From positions 868,001 through 932,000 of the forward strand of contig NZ_CP045178.1 of the NCBI RefSeq assembly GCF_009296025.1: 64,000 nt of DNA. Direction: 5' to 3'. The position numbers and the translations under genes are program-made. Numbering within the stretch: position 1 is the stretch's first letter; each line of letters begins with the position of its first letter. This DNA is from Streptomyces tsukubensis. GTDB lineage: Bacteria > Actinomycetota > Actinomycetes > Streptomycetales > Streptomycetaceae. Below are positions 49,181-57,969 of this stretch, one piece after another. The notes beneath the pieces were generated by a model. It was not told the origin of the DNA. It worked only from the letters and a program-made list of their open reading frames with translations, and searched no databases.

Positions 49181-49387
49181 GGCCGTAAGCCTACGTTCCG
49201 CGCCACTCATGGAGCACCGGCCGGTGCCGCGGTTCGGGCCCACGAGCGGATCTCGATAGGCTGATCCCCGACCGTTGCCTCCCGGCCGGCGTTTCGGCGC
49301 CCGGGGAGGCGTCCCCGCACCCGCCCCGAAGGGCCCGATCCCGGCAGGAGACAGGCGCGGAGCCGGATGCAAGGAGGAACTAGGACG

Positions 49388-50626
49388 ATGGCAGGCAACA
49401 CGGATCCGCTGTCGCCGCGGGCCAAGCTGGCCGTGACGGCAGGCAGGGCGGCCGCGGCGGTGTCGCGCGCCGCGGGGCGGGGCAGCGGGTCGGTGATCGG
49501 CGGCAAGGTCGCGCTGAGACTCGATCCCGATCTCTTGGCGCGGCTCGCCCAGCACCTGGACGTAGTGCTCGTTTCCGCCACCAACGGCAAGACCACCACC
49601 ACCAGGCTGATCGCGGAGGCGCTGCGTGCGGCGGGCCCCGTGGTGTCGAACGCGCTGGGCGCCAACATGCCCGCCGGCATCACCTCGGCCCTCTCGGGCG
49701 GCTCCGACGCCAAGTTCGGTGTCATCGAGGTCGACGAGAAGTATCTGGCAGGCGTCGCACGGGACGTCACCCCGAAGGCCATCGCGCTGCTCAACCTCTC
49801 GCGTGACCAGCTCGACCGGGCGGCGGAGACACGCATGCTCGCCGAGCACTGGCGGGAGGGGCTGGCGGGCTCCAAGGCCGTGGTCATCGCCAACGCGGAC
49901 GACCCGCTGGTGGTCTGGGCGGCGTCCTCCTCCCCCAATGTCGTCTGGGTGGCGGCGGGCCAGGAGTGGAAGGACGACGCCTGGTCCTGCCCGTCCTGCG
50001 GTGGCGTGATGCAGCGCCCCGGTGACGACTGGTTCTGCGCCGAGTGCGGATTTCGCAGGCCCGCCGCGAGCTGGGCGCTCTCGGGCGAGCACGTGCTCGA
50101 CCCGCACGGTTCCGCCTGGCCGATCCACCTCCAGCTCCCCGGCCGGGCCAACCGCGCCAACGCGACGACGTCCGCCGCGGTCGCCGCCGTCTTCGGGGTG
50201 CCGCCGCAGGTGGCCCTGGAGCGGATGTACCAGGTGCAGGCGGTCGCGGGCCGTTACGACGTCGTGCAGTTCATGGACCGCGACATTCGGCTGCTGCTCG
50301 CGAAGAACCCGGCCGGGTGGCTGGAGACCTTCTCGCTGATCGACCCGCCGCCCACCCCGGTGATCCTCGCGGTCAACGCGCGGGGCGCCGACGGGACCGA
50401 CACCTCGTGGCTGTGGGACGTCGACTACACGCGGCTGGCAGGCCACCCGATCTTCGTGATCGGCGACCGCAAGCTGGACCTCGCGGTCCGTCTTGAGGTC
50501 GCCGGACTCGACTTCAGGGTCTGCGAGACGGTGGACGAGGCGGTGGGGATGGCACCCCCGGGGCGTATCGAGGCGATCGCCAACTACACCTCGTTCCAGG
50601 ATCTGCGCCGGCGCGTCGGCAACTGA
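49388..50626 (+). CDS. murT: Lipid II isoglutaminyl synthase, Mur-ligase subunit MurT
   Basis: A Mur-ligase-like protein of 412 residues. The P-loop is SATNGKTTTTRLIAEALRA, the central block LNLSRDQLDRAAETRMLAEH is conserved, and a zinc ribbon CPSC...CAEC is inserted in the middle (about residues 202-222), as in MurT. The C-terminal DUF1727 domain includes GIRVCETVDEA-like sequence and IANYTSFQDLR. With GatD it amidates the D-Glu of lipid II, needed for 3-3 and 4-3 crosslinking. AGGAGG lies upstream. gatD follows 30 bp later. Confidence 0.94.
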   Translation: MAGNTDPLSPRAKLAVTAGRAAAAVSRAAGRGSGSVIGGKVALRLDPDLLARLAQHLDVVLVSATNGKTTTTRLIAEALRAAGPVVSNALGANMPAGITSALSGGSDAKFGVIEVDEKYLAGVARDVTPKAIALLNLSRDQLDRAAETRMLAEHWREGLAGSKAVVIANADDPLVVWAASSSPNVVWVAAGQEWKDDAWSCPSCGGVMQRPGDDWFCAECGFRRPAASWALSGEHVLDPHGSAWPIHLQLPGRANRANATTSAAVAAVFGVPPQVALERMYQVQAVAGRYDVVQFMDRDIRLLLAKNPAGWLETFSLIDPPPTPVILAVNARGADGTDTSWLWDVDYTRLAGHPIFVIGDRKLDLAVRLEVAGLDFRVCETVDEAVGMAPPGRIEAIANYTSFQDLRRRVGN

Positions 50627-50656
50627 CGGATCAGCCACGTGAGGACGGATAGAAGC

Positions 50657-51385
50657 ATGAGCGACAACAGTCTGCGGCTGGTCTGGATCTACCCGGACCT
50701 GCTGAGCACCTACGGCGACCAGGGCAACGCGCTGGTCGTGGAGCGAAGGGCGCGCCAGCGCGGCCTGGATGTGGCGCGCGTCGACGTACGCAGCGACCAG
50801 CCCATTCCCACATCGGGCGACATCTATCTGATCGGGGGCGGTGAGGACAGGCCGCAGCGCCTCGCGGCCGAGCGGCTGCGCAGGGACGGCGGCCTCCAGC
50901 GGGCCGTGGGCAACGGGGCCATCGTCTTCTCGGTGTGCGCCGGTTACCAGATCCTCGGCCACGAGTTCATCAACGATCTCGGACAGCGCGAGCCCGGTCT
51001 CGGCCTCCTCGACGTGGTCTCCACGCGCGGTGAGGGCGAGCGGTGTGTCGGTGACGTCCTCGGCGACATCGACCCGCATCTGGGCCTGCCGCCGCTGACC
51101 GGTTTCGAGAACCACCAAGGCGTGACCCATGTCGGCCCGCACGCCCGCCCGCTCGCCCGGGTGACGCTCGGCAAGGGCAACGGCACGGGCGACGGCACGG
51201 AGGGCGCGTTCAACGACACGGTCTTCGGCACGTACATGCACGGCCCCGTGCTGGCACGCAATCCGCTCATCGCCGACCTGCTGCTGAAGCTGGCGCTCGA
51301 CGTGAACGCGCTGCCCCCGGTCGACGACCGCTGGTACGAGGCGCTGCGCGGCGAGCGGATCAACGCGGCGACGCAGCCCGCCTGA
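50657..51385 (+). CDS. gatD: Lipid II isoglutaminyl synthase, glutaminase subunit GatD
   Basis: A class I amidotransferase of 242 residues. The nucleophile is the Cys in FSVCAGYQILG, and the catalytic His is in TYMHGPVLARNP. The N-terminus LRLVWIYPDLLSTYGDQGN is characteristic of GatD. It releases ammonia from glutamine for MurT and is encoded directly downstream of it. An ATG at 50639 is possible, but 50657 fits the family better. Confidence 0.95.
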   Translation: MSDNSLRLVWIYPDLLSTYGDQGNALVVERRARQRGLDVARVDVRSDQPIPTSGDIYLIGGGEDRPQRLAAERLRRDGGLQRAVGNGAIVFSVCAGYQILGHEFINDLGQREPGLGLLDVVSTRGEGERCVGDVLGDIDPHLGLPPLTGFENHQGVTHVGPHARPLARVTLGKGNGTGDGTEGAFNDTVFGTYMHGPVLARNPLIADLLLKLALDVNALPPVDDRWYEALRGERINAATQPA

Positions 51386-51402
51386 GCACTCCGCGTACCG
51401 AC

Positions 51403-51452
51403 AGCGGCCGTGCCTCGTCCCTCCCAGGGGCGGGGCGCGGCCGCTTTCTTTC
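51403..51452 (+). terminator. Intrinsic terminator of murT-gatD
   Basis: AGCGGCCG pairs with CGGCCGCT, closing a further GC-rich inner stem, and is followed by TTTCTTT. It lies 18 bp after the gatD stop. The remaining gap to pfkA (to 51772) has no gene; it should contain the pfkA promoter. Confidence 0.88.
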
Positions 51453-51772
51453 GTACGCCGGATCGGACAGGTCGGTGGCACGGAGGGACGGAGGACGGGG
51501 GGGGACGGAGGGGGTCGAACGGAGCGAGGGGGCGGACGGATCTGCTCCGTATACGGCCGCGCTGCCGGGCCGCGGAGACCCGCACCTGCTGTCCCGCTCC
51601 GCTTCTCCCGTCCCAGGAGCCGGCATATCGCCAGCTCAGAGCAGGTGCACGTGGGAGGCGTCCAGCAGTCGGACGCGTGGTTCGGTCCGGTAGCTCCGCG
51701 CCGGTAGGGTGACGGCACCCACCGGACGCCGTGGTCCGGTCATCCGTCCACGTTGCAAAGGTATTTCGGGCC

Positions 51773-52798
51773 ATGCGCATTGGTGTCCTTACCTCCGGCG
51801 GCGACTGCCCCGGTCTGAACGCGGTCATCCGCTCGGTGGTACACCGGGCAGTGGTCGATCACGGCGACGAGGTCATCGGCTTCCACGACGGGTGGAAGGG
51901 CCTCCTGGAGTGCGACTACCGAAAACTCGACCTCGACGCGGTGGGCGGCATTCTGGCTCGTGGCGGGACCATCCTCGGCTCGTCCCGGGTCCAGCCCGCG
52001 CAGCTGCGCGACGGTGTCGCCCAAGCGCTCAGCCACGTCGAGGACCTCGGTGTCGACGCCGTCATCCCGATCGGCGGCGAGGGGACCCTCAAGGCGGCCA
52101 GGCTGCTGTCCGACGGTGGTCTGCCCATCGTCGGCGTGCCGAAGACCATCGACAACGACATCTCGGTGACCGACGTGACCTTCGGGTTCGACACGGCGGT
52201 CGGTGTCGCGACGGAGGCCCTCGACCGGCTGAAGACCACCGCCGAGTCCCACCAGCGTGTGCTGATCGTCGAGGTCATGGGCCGGCACACCGGCTGGATC
52301 GCGCTGCACTCCGGCATGGCCGCTGGGGCCCACGCCATCCTCGTACCCGAGCGTCCCTTCGACATCACCGAAGTGGCCGAACGGGTCGGGGAACGGTTCT
52401 CCGCGGGGAAGAAGTTCGCCATAGTCGTCGTCGCCGAGGGTGCGAAGCCGCAGCCGGGAACGATGAAGTACGAGCAGGGCAGCACGGACGCCTACGGCCA
52501 CGAGCGGTTCAGCGGCGTGGCCCGTCAGCTCGCGCTGGAACTGGAGGACCGCCTCGGCAAGGAGGCCCGGCCCGTGATCCTCGGCCACGTGCAGCGCGGC
52601 GGCACGCCCACCGCGTACGACAGGGTGCTCGCGACCCGTTTCGGCTGGCACGCGGTGGAGGCGGCGCACCGGGGCGACTTCGGGAACATGACGGCGCTGC
52701 GCGGCACGGAGATCGTCATGGTTCCGCTGGCAGAGGCTGTCGATACGCTGAAGACCGTACCCGCCGAGCGCTACGACGAGTGCGGCTGCGTGCTCTGA
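51773..52798 (+). CDS. pfkA: 6-phosphofructokinase
   Basis: A 341-residue PFK of the actinobacterial ATP-dependent group. Motifs are TSGGDCPGLNAVIR (N-terminal nucleotide loop), IPIGGEGTLKAA, GVPKTIDNDISVTD (fructose-6-phosphate site with the TIDND), and GRHTGWIAL. The C-terminus ends in ERYDECGCVL. It catalyses the committed step of glycolysis. The start MRIGVLTSGGD agrees with the family. Confidence 0.95.
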   Translation: MRIGVLTSGGDCPGLNAVIRSVVHRAVVDHGDEVIGFHDGWKGLLECDYRKLDLDAVGGILARGGTILGSSRVQPAQLRDGVAQALSHVEDLGVDAVIPIGGEGTLKAARLLSDGGLPIVGVPKTIDNDISVTDVTFGFDTAVGVATEALDRLKTTAESHQRVLIVEVMGRHTGWIALHSGMAAGAHAILVPERPFDITEVAERVGERFSAGKKFAIVVVAEGAKPQPGTMKYEQGSTDAYGHERFSGVARQLALELEDRLGKEARPVILGHVQRGGTPTAYDRVLATRFGWHAVEAAHRGDFGNMTALRGTEIVMVPLAEAVDTLKTVPAERYDECGCVL

Positions 52799-52951
52799 CT
52801 CCCGCTGTCTGTGGCCGCCTTTCGCCGCTTGTCGCCGAGGCCCGCCGCATGCCGTGAGCCCCGCGCCGCGTGTGTGCGGACGCGAAGGACCGCCCGCCCG
52901 CTCCTGACGGTGGACGGGACAGTGGGCCGAGGTCCGATCCGCCTCGGACAC

Positions 52952-52987
52952 AACCGCCCCCGGCCACGATCCCGGTCGGGGGCGGTT
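52952..52987. terminator. 11-bp hairpin downstream of pfkA
   Basis: AACCGCCCCCG pairs perfectly with CGGGGGCGGTT around a 14-nt loop, in the gap between pfkA and the CtaG-like gene. It probably terminates pfkA, though it lies only 43 bp before the next start. Confidence 0.75.
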
Positions 52988-53030
52988 CTACTCTGGTGCG
53001 GACAACCGGTACGAAATCAGGAGTCAGCGG

Positions 53031-53981
53031 ATGGATCACAGCGGGCACGGCATGATGATGGACCTGCCGCCGTTCACGCTGGGGCGAGGCCTCGAACCTT
53101 CGGCGGACACTTTCTTCCTGATCGCGTGTCTGGTGGGGCTCGCGCTGTACGCGTGGGGCGTCATCAGACTGGTGCGGCGCGGCGACCGGTGGCCGGTGGG
53201 CAGGACGATCTCGTTCGTCGTCGGCGTGCTGACCGTGGCCCTGGTGATGTGCACCAAGCTCAATGACTACGGCATGGTCATGTTCAGCGTGCACATGGTG
53301 CAGCACATGGTCATCAGCATGCTCTCGCCGATCCTGCTGCTGCTCGGGGCGCCGACGACGCTGGCCCTGCGGGCGCTGCCCGTGGCGGGGCGGAGACGCA
53401 AGGGGCCGCGCGAGTGGCTGCTCATGCTGCTGCACAGCTGGTACATGCGGATCGTCACGCACCCGGCCTTCACGATCCCGCTCTTCATCGCGAGCCTGTA
53501 CGGGCTCTACTTCACCCCGCTGTTCGACTTCCTGATGGAGTCGACCGCCGGGCACATCCTGATGATGGTCCACTTCCTCGCGGTCGGCGTGGTCTTCTTC
53601 TGGCCGATCATGGGCGTCGATCCGGGCCCGCACAGGCCCGGCTACGTGATGCGCATGCTGGAACTCTTCGCGGGCATGCCGTTCCACGCCTTCTTCGGTA
53701 TCGCCCTGATGATGGGCACGACACCCATGGTCTCCACCTTCGAGAACCCGCCGGCCTCACTGGGGATCGACGCCCTCTCGGACCAGGGCGCCGCAGGTGG
53801 CATCGCGTGGGCGTTCAGTGAGGTGCCCTCGGTGCTGGTGCTGCTCGCGCTGCTCTTCCAGTGGTACCGCTCGGAGGCGCGGCAGGCCCGGCGCAGCGAC
53901 CGGGCGGCGGACCGCGACGGTGACAAGGAACTGGCGGATTACAACGCCTACCTCGCGTCGCTCCAGGCGCGCCGGCCCTGA
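53031..53981 (+). CDS. CtaG-like cytochrome c oxidase assembly protein
   Basis: A 316-residue membrane protein with about seven hydrophobic helices, of the Bacillus-type CtaG (caa3_CtaG) family. The His-rich segments are HMVQHMVISMLSPILLLLGA, STAGHILMMVHFLAVGVVF and MPFHAFFGIALMM; these histidines probably bind copper. The N-terminus MDHSGHGMMMD is also His/Met-rich. It should help mature the Cu centre of cytochrome oxidase in the membrane. A small membrane protein follows 153 bp later. Confidence 0.9.
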   Translation: MDHSGHGMMMDLPPFTLGRGLEPSADTFFLIACLVGLALYAWGVIRLVRRGDRWPVGRTISFVVGVLTVALVMCTKLNDYGMVMFSVHMVQHMVISMLSPILLLLGAPTTLALRALPVAGRRRKGPREWLLMLLHSWYMRIVTHPAFTIPLFIASLYGLYFTPLFDFLMESTAGHILMMVHFLAVGVVFFWPIMGVDPGPHRPGYVMRMLELFAGMPFHAFFGIALMMGTTPMVSTFENPPASLGIDALSDQGAAGGIAWAFSEVPSVLVLLALLFQWYRSEARQARRSDRAADRDGDKELADYNAYLASLQARRP

Positions 53982-54134
53982 GGAGCACCGGGCAGGCAGG
54001 GGCGTTTTGCTCTCCGGGGTCCGTAAAGGTCCGAACGACACGGTCTGGCGCGAACACCTGTACGCGGGTAAGGATGGCCTCCAGGCCGGGTCCTCGGTGT
54101 CCCGGCGCCCCGGTTGCCGGGAGGAGGGTGTCGC

Positions 54135-54293
54135 ATGCCCGGTTCGACGAAGACGATGGGTGTACTCACCATCGGAGGCTTGGTCGTGGTGACGGCGTAC
54201 ACGGTGGCGCTCGGCTCCAACGGCTGGCTGTGGTTCGCCTGGGTGGTCCTCGGTCTCGTCACCGTCGGGATGACGGTCTCCCGCAAGGGCTGA
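54135..54293 (+). CDS. Two-helix small membrane protein
   Basis: A 52-residue ORF with GAGGAGGG six bases before the ATG. It has two hydrophobic stretches (VLTIGGLVVVTAYTVAL and WLWFAWVVLGLVTVGMTV) and ends VSRKG. The good ribosome site, hydrophobic pattern and position after the CtaG-like gene support it. The function is unknown. Confidence 0.7.
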   Translation: MPGSTKTMGVLTIGGLVVVTAYTVALGSNGWLWFAWVVLGLVTVGMTVSRKG

Positions 54294-54576
54294 AGGCGCC
54301 GGGCTGTCCCGGTCCCCCCGGGCTTCCCTGTCCCCCATGTCTGCTCGGTCCGCATGGCTGCGCGGTCCCCGGACCACTCGGTCCCCCGGGTCGTGTCCCC
54401 GGCCCGGCTCGGTCTCCCGAAGTCCTGGCCCGCGTGCGGAACCGTTGCCTCGCCCGGCACCCTTGTCCGGGTGTTCTCGACGTGAGGCCCCGGCCATCGG
54501 GGCGAGGGCCGGGGCCGTGCACGTCGAACCGTCCGTTCGCGAGGCGCGGGCTCCCCGAGCCGTGACACATCGCCAC

Positions 54577-54984
54577 TCAGAAGCGGAAGACCGAGCCCGT
54601 CTTGGACTCCAGCACGCACACGTTCGGATACGTCTTGCGCCAGGAGACGGGGTTGCCCAGGTAGGTACCGCTCGCGCTGACGGTCACCGGGTCGTACTTC
54701 TTGTGGCACATCCGCCGCTCACCGAGCAGCCCGTCGAACCGTCCACCGGCCGCCGCGAGATCGGCGCAGGCGGCCTTGGTGTGGGGGTGGGAGCCGTCGG
54801 GCGGGGCCGAGGCACAGTTCAGAGTCGCGCCCTTCACCCAGCTCGCGGCGGCGTCGGAGGCGCTCAGGAAGAGACCCTGCGCGGACCGGGGGTGCGCGTG
54901 CGGTGGTTCCGCGGTGGCCTGCGCGGGGGCGGCCAAGGCGAACCCGATCATGAGGGCTGCCGCGGCGGTGGTGGCGGTACGCAT
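54577..54984 (-). CDS. Streptomyces subtilisin inhibitor (SSI) family, Lys at P1
   Basis: A 135-residue secreted inhibitor. A signal peptide (about 1-25, ending AAPAQATA) precedes a ~110-residue SSI fold. Four cysteines occur at SSI positions (TLNC, KAAC, RRMC, PNVC), giving two disulfides. The reactive loop reads CHKKYDPVTV; aligned with CPMVYDPV of SSI, Lys occupies P1 and P1', predicting trypsin rather than subtilisin as the target. It ends SVFRF. AGGAGG precedes the ATG. It probably restrains secreted proteases during differentiation. Confidence 0.92.
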   Translation of the reverse strand: MRTATTAAAALMIGFALAAPAQATAEPPHAHPRSAQGLFLSASDAAASWVKGATLNCASAPPDGSHPHTKAACADLAAAGGRFDGLLGERRMCHKKYDPVTVSASGTYLGNPVSWRKTYPNVCVLESKTGSVFRF

Positions 54985-55175
54985 ACCCGTCCTCCTGGTG
55001 CTCTGTCGTAGGGGAGGCCAGGCCATCCGCGCCCGAGTCCCTCCGCAACACACCACGCCGACCGTTGATCCGTCCGGCGGCACCGTACGCCCGAATGGCC
55101 CCGCCCGGCGTCGCTACGCGCCGGAACGGGGAGGGAAGCCCGGCCACCGTGTCGCCGAGCGGGACGGGACGACCG

Positions 55176-55607
55176 CTAGAGGTCGCAGGTGATGTCCGAG
55201 AGCTTCATCGGCTTGCTCGCGTCCAAACCGACGTAGGCGGTGAGGTGGCTCTGCGTCCCGCCGGAGAAGACCGGGGTGACCTGGGCCCACCCGGTGGCCG
55301 CCGAGGCCTCGGTGGTGACCTTGCCGATCCTGACGGTGTCGGGTGTGTTCTGGGCGCACAGGAGCAGGTCGTACTCCTCGGTCTCCGACGCCTTCTTCTT
55401 CAACTCCTCGGTGACCTTGTAAATCCTGTCCTTCTCCGAAGGACCGTGGTCACCGTAGAACCCGACGAGGAAGGCACGGACCTGCGCCTCGGTGTACTGC
55501 GGGGCGGCGCCGGGCGCCTGGGCCGCGGCGGGGGTGGCGGCCAGCAGGCCGAGTGCCGCGAGACCGGTGGCGGCGATCAGGGCTGGTCGTGGAAGGCGGA
55601 ATCTCAC
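55176..55607 (-). CDS. Secreted hypothetical protein with one disulfide
   Basis: A 143-residue protein from the GTG at 55607, with AAGGAG upstream. A signal peptide ends near TPAAAQA (about residue 29). The mature part is soluble-looking, with two cysteines (LLLCAQN and DITCDL-end), a KDRIYKVTEELKKKASETEE helix and beta-rich remainder. No family is recognised. It lies upstream of the SSI gene on the same strand, 191 bp away. It could be a virulence-type or inhibitor-like exoprotein. Confidence 0.75.
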   Translation of the reverse strand: MRFRLPRPALIAATGLAALGLLAATPAAAQAPGAAPQYTEAQVRAFLVGFYGDHGPSEKDRIYKVTEELKKKASETEEYDLLLCAQNTPDTVRIGKVTTEASAATGWAQVTPVFSGGTQSHLTAYVGLDASKPMKLSDITCDL

Positions 55608-56072
55608 AGGGGGCTCCTTACCGTTCGGGCCGTCGTCTGGCACATGGCTACCCACCGCTGCGGCGGGTGGCGACACGCGTACGCGGAGATCACCCGAAGG
55701 TGCGGGCGCAGAAGCAGCCCGGCGGCTCGCGGCGTATGCATTGGCAAGCGCGGTCACGCCCAGCGCACGCCTCCGACGCCGGCCCCCCGTGTCACGGGGC
55801 CGCGGCGACCCGTCCGACAGGCGGTCCCGCATCGGCCAGGCCCCGCCAGATTGTCTTCGCCACCGCAACGCAATCCCCCGGTCGGGTGAGGGGCCACCTC
55901 ACGAGTGGTTCGAACGCATCATCACGGGCGACCCGGTCGCGTCCCCCAAGGCCCGACAGGACTTAACCGAACATCCGTCTGGAGGATCGCCCTCGGACGG
56001 CCGTTACACGGGCTTGATCAGCGACGTTCTCCGGTCGCCCCGCTGTACCGCAGCCACCGTCCGGAGGAATCC
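55608..56072. other. Intergenic region upstream of the phosphotransferase unit
   Basis: These 465 bp hold the promoter of the secreted-protein gene and probably of the phosphotransferase unit. I see no ORF with a ribosome site before 56073. A small CCGTCTGGAGG...CCTCGGACGG dyad is present near 55975-56002. Confidence 0.35.
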
Positions 56073-56270
56073 GTGTATCCCGTAGCCCTTCCCCGCACTC
56101 ATCCCTTCGGTCATCTTTCGTTCGACGGGCACCGGCTCGCCCACCGGTCACAGAGGCCTCCGGTTGACGCCACACACGCGGGCGGCGACCACCGCTCCGC
56201 CGTACCGCGCACACCGGCCGTACCCGCCCGCCGTCCGGCGTCCCCGCGATCACCGGGGCGTGGCGCATGA
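56073..56270 (+). CDS. Small ORF translationally coupled to the phosphotransferase gene
   Basis: A 65-residue ORF beginning with GTG, with GGAGGA five bases upstream. Its stop codon overlaps the phosphotransferase start as ATGA. The peptide is His/Arg/Pro-rich (YPVALPRTHPFGHLSFDGH) and matches nothing I know. Support is the strong ribosome site and the coupling. It could be a real peptide or a translated leader. Confidence 0.4.
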   Translation: MYPVALPRTHPFGHLSFDGHRLAHRSQRPPVDATHAGGDHRSAVPRTPAVPARRPASPRSPGRGA

Positions 56271-57154
56271 CCGAGGACACCAGGACGCTGACGCCGTCCG
56301 TACGGATCTTCGCCGAGGGTGTCCTCGGCCGGATCGCCGCAGTGCACGACGCCTCGCGCCCCGGGCCGCACTCGCGGGTGTGGGAGGTGACACGGGCCGA
56401 CGGACGGCGCTTCTACGTCAAGCGCTCACCGACACCGAAATCCTTCGAACGGGAGACCTGGGCCTATCGGTCGGCGGTGCCCGCGCTCGGCTTCGGGCGA
56501 GCGCCCCATCTCCTCGGCAGCGACGCACGGCAGCTCACCCTGCTCCTCACCGCGCTGCCCGGCGCGCCCGTCACCCGTGTGGCCCTCGACCCGGCGGCGC
56601 GCAGGGCGGCGCACCGGCAGTTCGGGGCGGTGCTCGCACGGCTGCACTCCACGGGTGCGGCCTCGGCGGTGGACCGGCGCCGCGCGCTCGAATCGGCGCA
56701 CGCCCTGCCGGACGAGGCGGAGCTGAATCTGCGGCGGGCGGGCTCTCTGATCGCCGGGGAGCGTGCGGCCCTCGTGCGGCGCGCAGCGGCTCGCGCGGTA
56801 CGTCTCGCGCCTGGACTGCCCGCGGCGCGAGTGCACGGGGACGCGCGGGAGCACAACGCGCTCTGGCACGAGGGGCGGCTCGCCCTCATCGATTTCGAAC
56901 GGTCCCGGTACGCGCCCGCCGCCCTCGACTTCGTACGGCTCGCCTGCGGACCGTGGGAGGAACGGGCCGACCTCAGGACCGCGTTCTTCGAGGGGTACGG
57001 CCGAAGGCCCACCGAGGCGGAACGGGAGGCTCTGTGGTGCATGGCGGTGCTGGACGCCGTGAGCCGCCTCGGCCACGGACCGTCCGACGGCGACGAGGCG
57101 ACCCGCCGGGGACTGCGGACCCTGGAGCGGCTGGAGCGAGGGGCGTTCGGATGA
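56267..57154 (+). CDS. Aminoglycoside phosphotransferase-family kinase
   Basis: A 295-residue protein-kinase-like small-molecule kinase. The N-lobe has GPHSRVWEVTRADGRRFYVK (beta-lysine strand). The catalytic loop is RVHGDAREHNALWHEG, with the HGDxxxxN pattern, and the metal strand is LALIDFERS. It need not inactivate aminoglycosides, since the family also phosphorylates choline, homoserine and other metabolites. It overlaps a small upstream ORF by 4 nt. Confidence 0.85.
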   Translation: MTEDTRTLTPSVRIFAEGVLGRIAAVHDASRPGPHSRVWEVTRADGRRFYVKRSPTPKSFERETWAYRSAVPALGFGRAPHLLGSDARQLTLLLTALPGAPVTRVALDPAARRAAHRQFGAVLARLHSTGAASAVDRRRALESAHALPDEAELNLRRAGSLIAGERAALVRRAAARAVRLAPGLPAARVHGDAREHNALWHEGRLALIDFERSRYAPAALDFVRLACGPWEERADLRTAFFEGYGRRPTEAEREALWCMAVLDAVSRLGHGPSDGDEATRRGLRTLERLERGAFG

Positions 57155-57969
57155 GCCCCGGGATGAGCCCCGAGGGGTGAGCGGGGCCTCGGCGGGACGC
57201 GTCGGGAAGGGGGAGAGACACACCCGGTGCCACGCACGGAGACACGCACGGAGACACACCCGAGGACACACCCGGCGCCGGGCACGAAAAGCACGCACGG
57301 GGGCCGCGAAAGCCACCCCGCTTTCCGTACGGCCGGGTGGTCGCGCGCGTGGTCGTGAGCGCGCTCGCGGCCACGCGCGGGCCCGGCTGCGCAGGGCCTC
57401 ACGACACGACTGGATCTGGCCATAGTTGCCCGTTCGTCGTCGTCGCGTCTCCAGAATGACCGCGCGTCAATTCAATTGAGGTCGCCACACGTTGGAGCTG
57501 TTCAGCGGCATAACACTGCACACCGCGAAGGCCCTCCTTCCAGAATGTCGCTAACTCGCACACGGGCGACCAGCACGCCGGAAGGTCGAATTCCGGCTAC
57601 CCGCGCTCGGCATGCGCCCGTACGACGTAGGAAGTTGGTGCGAAATCAGCCACCATCTTGGCCTGAGGGCCGAGGCATCACGAGTCGGCGCCGACGCGAG
57701 TGTGAGGTGTGTACTGCAGTGCACGGAGGAGTCTCCGAGCGCCACGAACCACAGGATCTCCGCGACTCGCGCACCCCCGCCCCCATCTGGCGGGAAGGAT
57801 CGCGGCGCCCCACTGGGTACTGTTCGCCCAGCGCACTGGACGACCTTCCCAACAAAGGGGGTTCGGGCACCCCGGCAGCCGTACCCGCGCTGCGGAGCGC
57901 ACCGGCGGGCGACCCGCCGAGCGGCTTCGGGCGCGTCGTCCCGACATCACCGACCAAGGACTGAATGAC
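57155..57969 (+). promoter_or_regulatory. 815-bp leader and promoter region of the conservon
   Basis: The first part (57200-57320) has ACACGCACGGAGACAC-type direct repeats. At 57420-57620 the DNA is AT-richer than elsewhere and includes the near-palindrome TCAATTCAATTGA (57467-57479) and twice the word CCAGAATG. Two long frames (57476-57964 and 57612-57968) end just before cvnA but have no good start and poor codon bias. The conservon promoter is most likely in 57420-57620, giving a leader of several hundred bases. Confidence 0.5.

Noticed and set aside
48626..51718. A 1030-codon minus-strand ORF ending in peptide deformylase
   Set aside because: Only the last 184 codons match a protein family. 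The rest is antisense to murT and gatD.
52952..52987. Riboswitch before the CtaG-like gene
   Set aside because: The hairpin is a simple perfect stem close to the start. No conserved aptamer core is recognisable, and position suits a pfkA terminator.
57476..57964. A gene between the phosphotransferase and cvnA
   Set aside because: The frame has only a TTG start, no ribosome site and poor Streptomyces codon bias. A competing frame (57612-57968) ends four bases later, which suggests neither is real.
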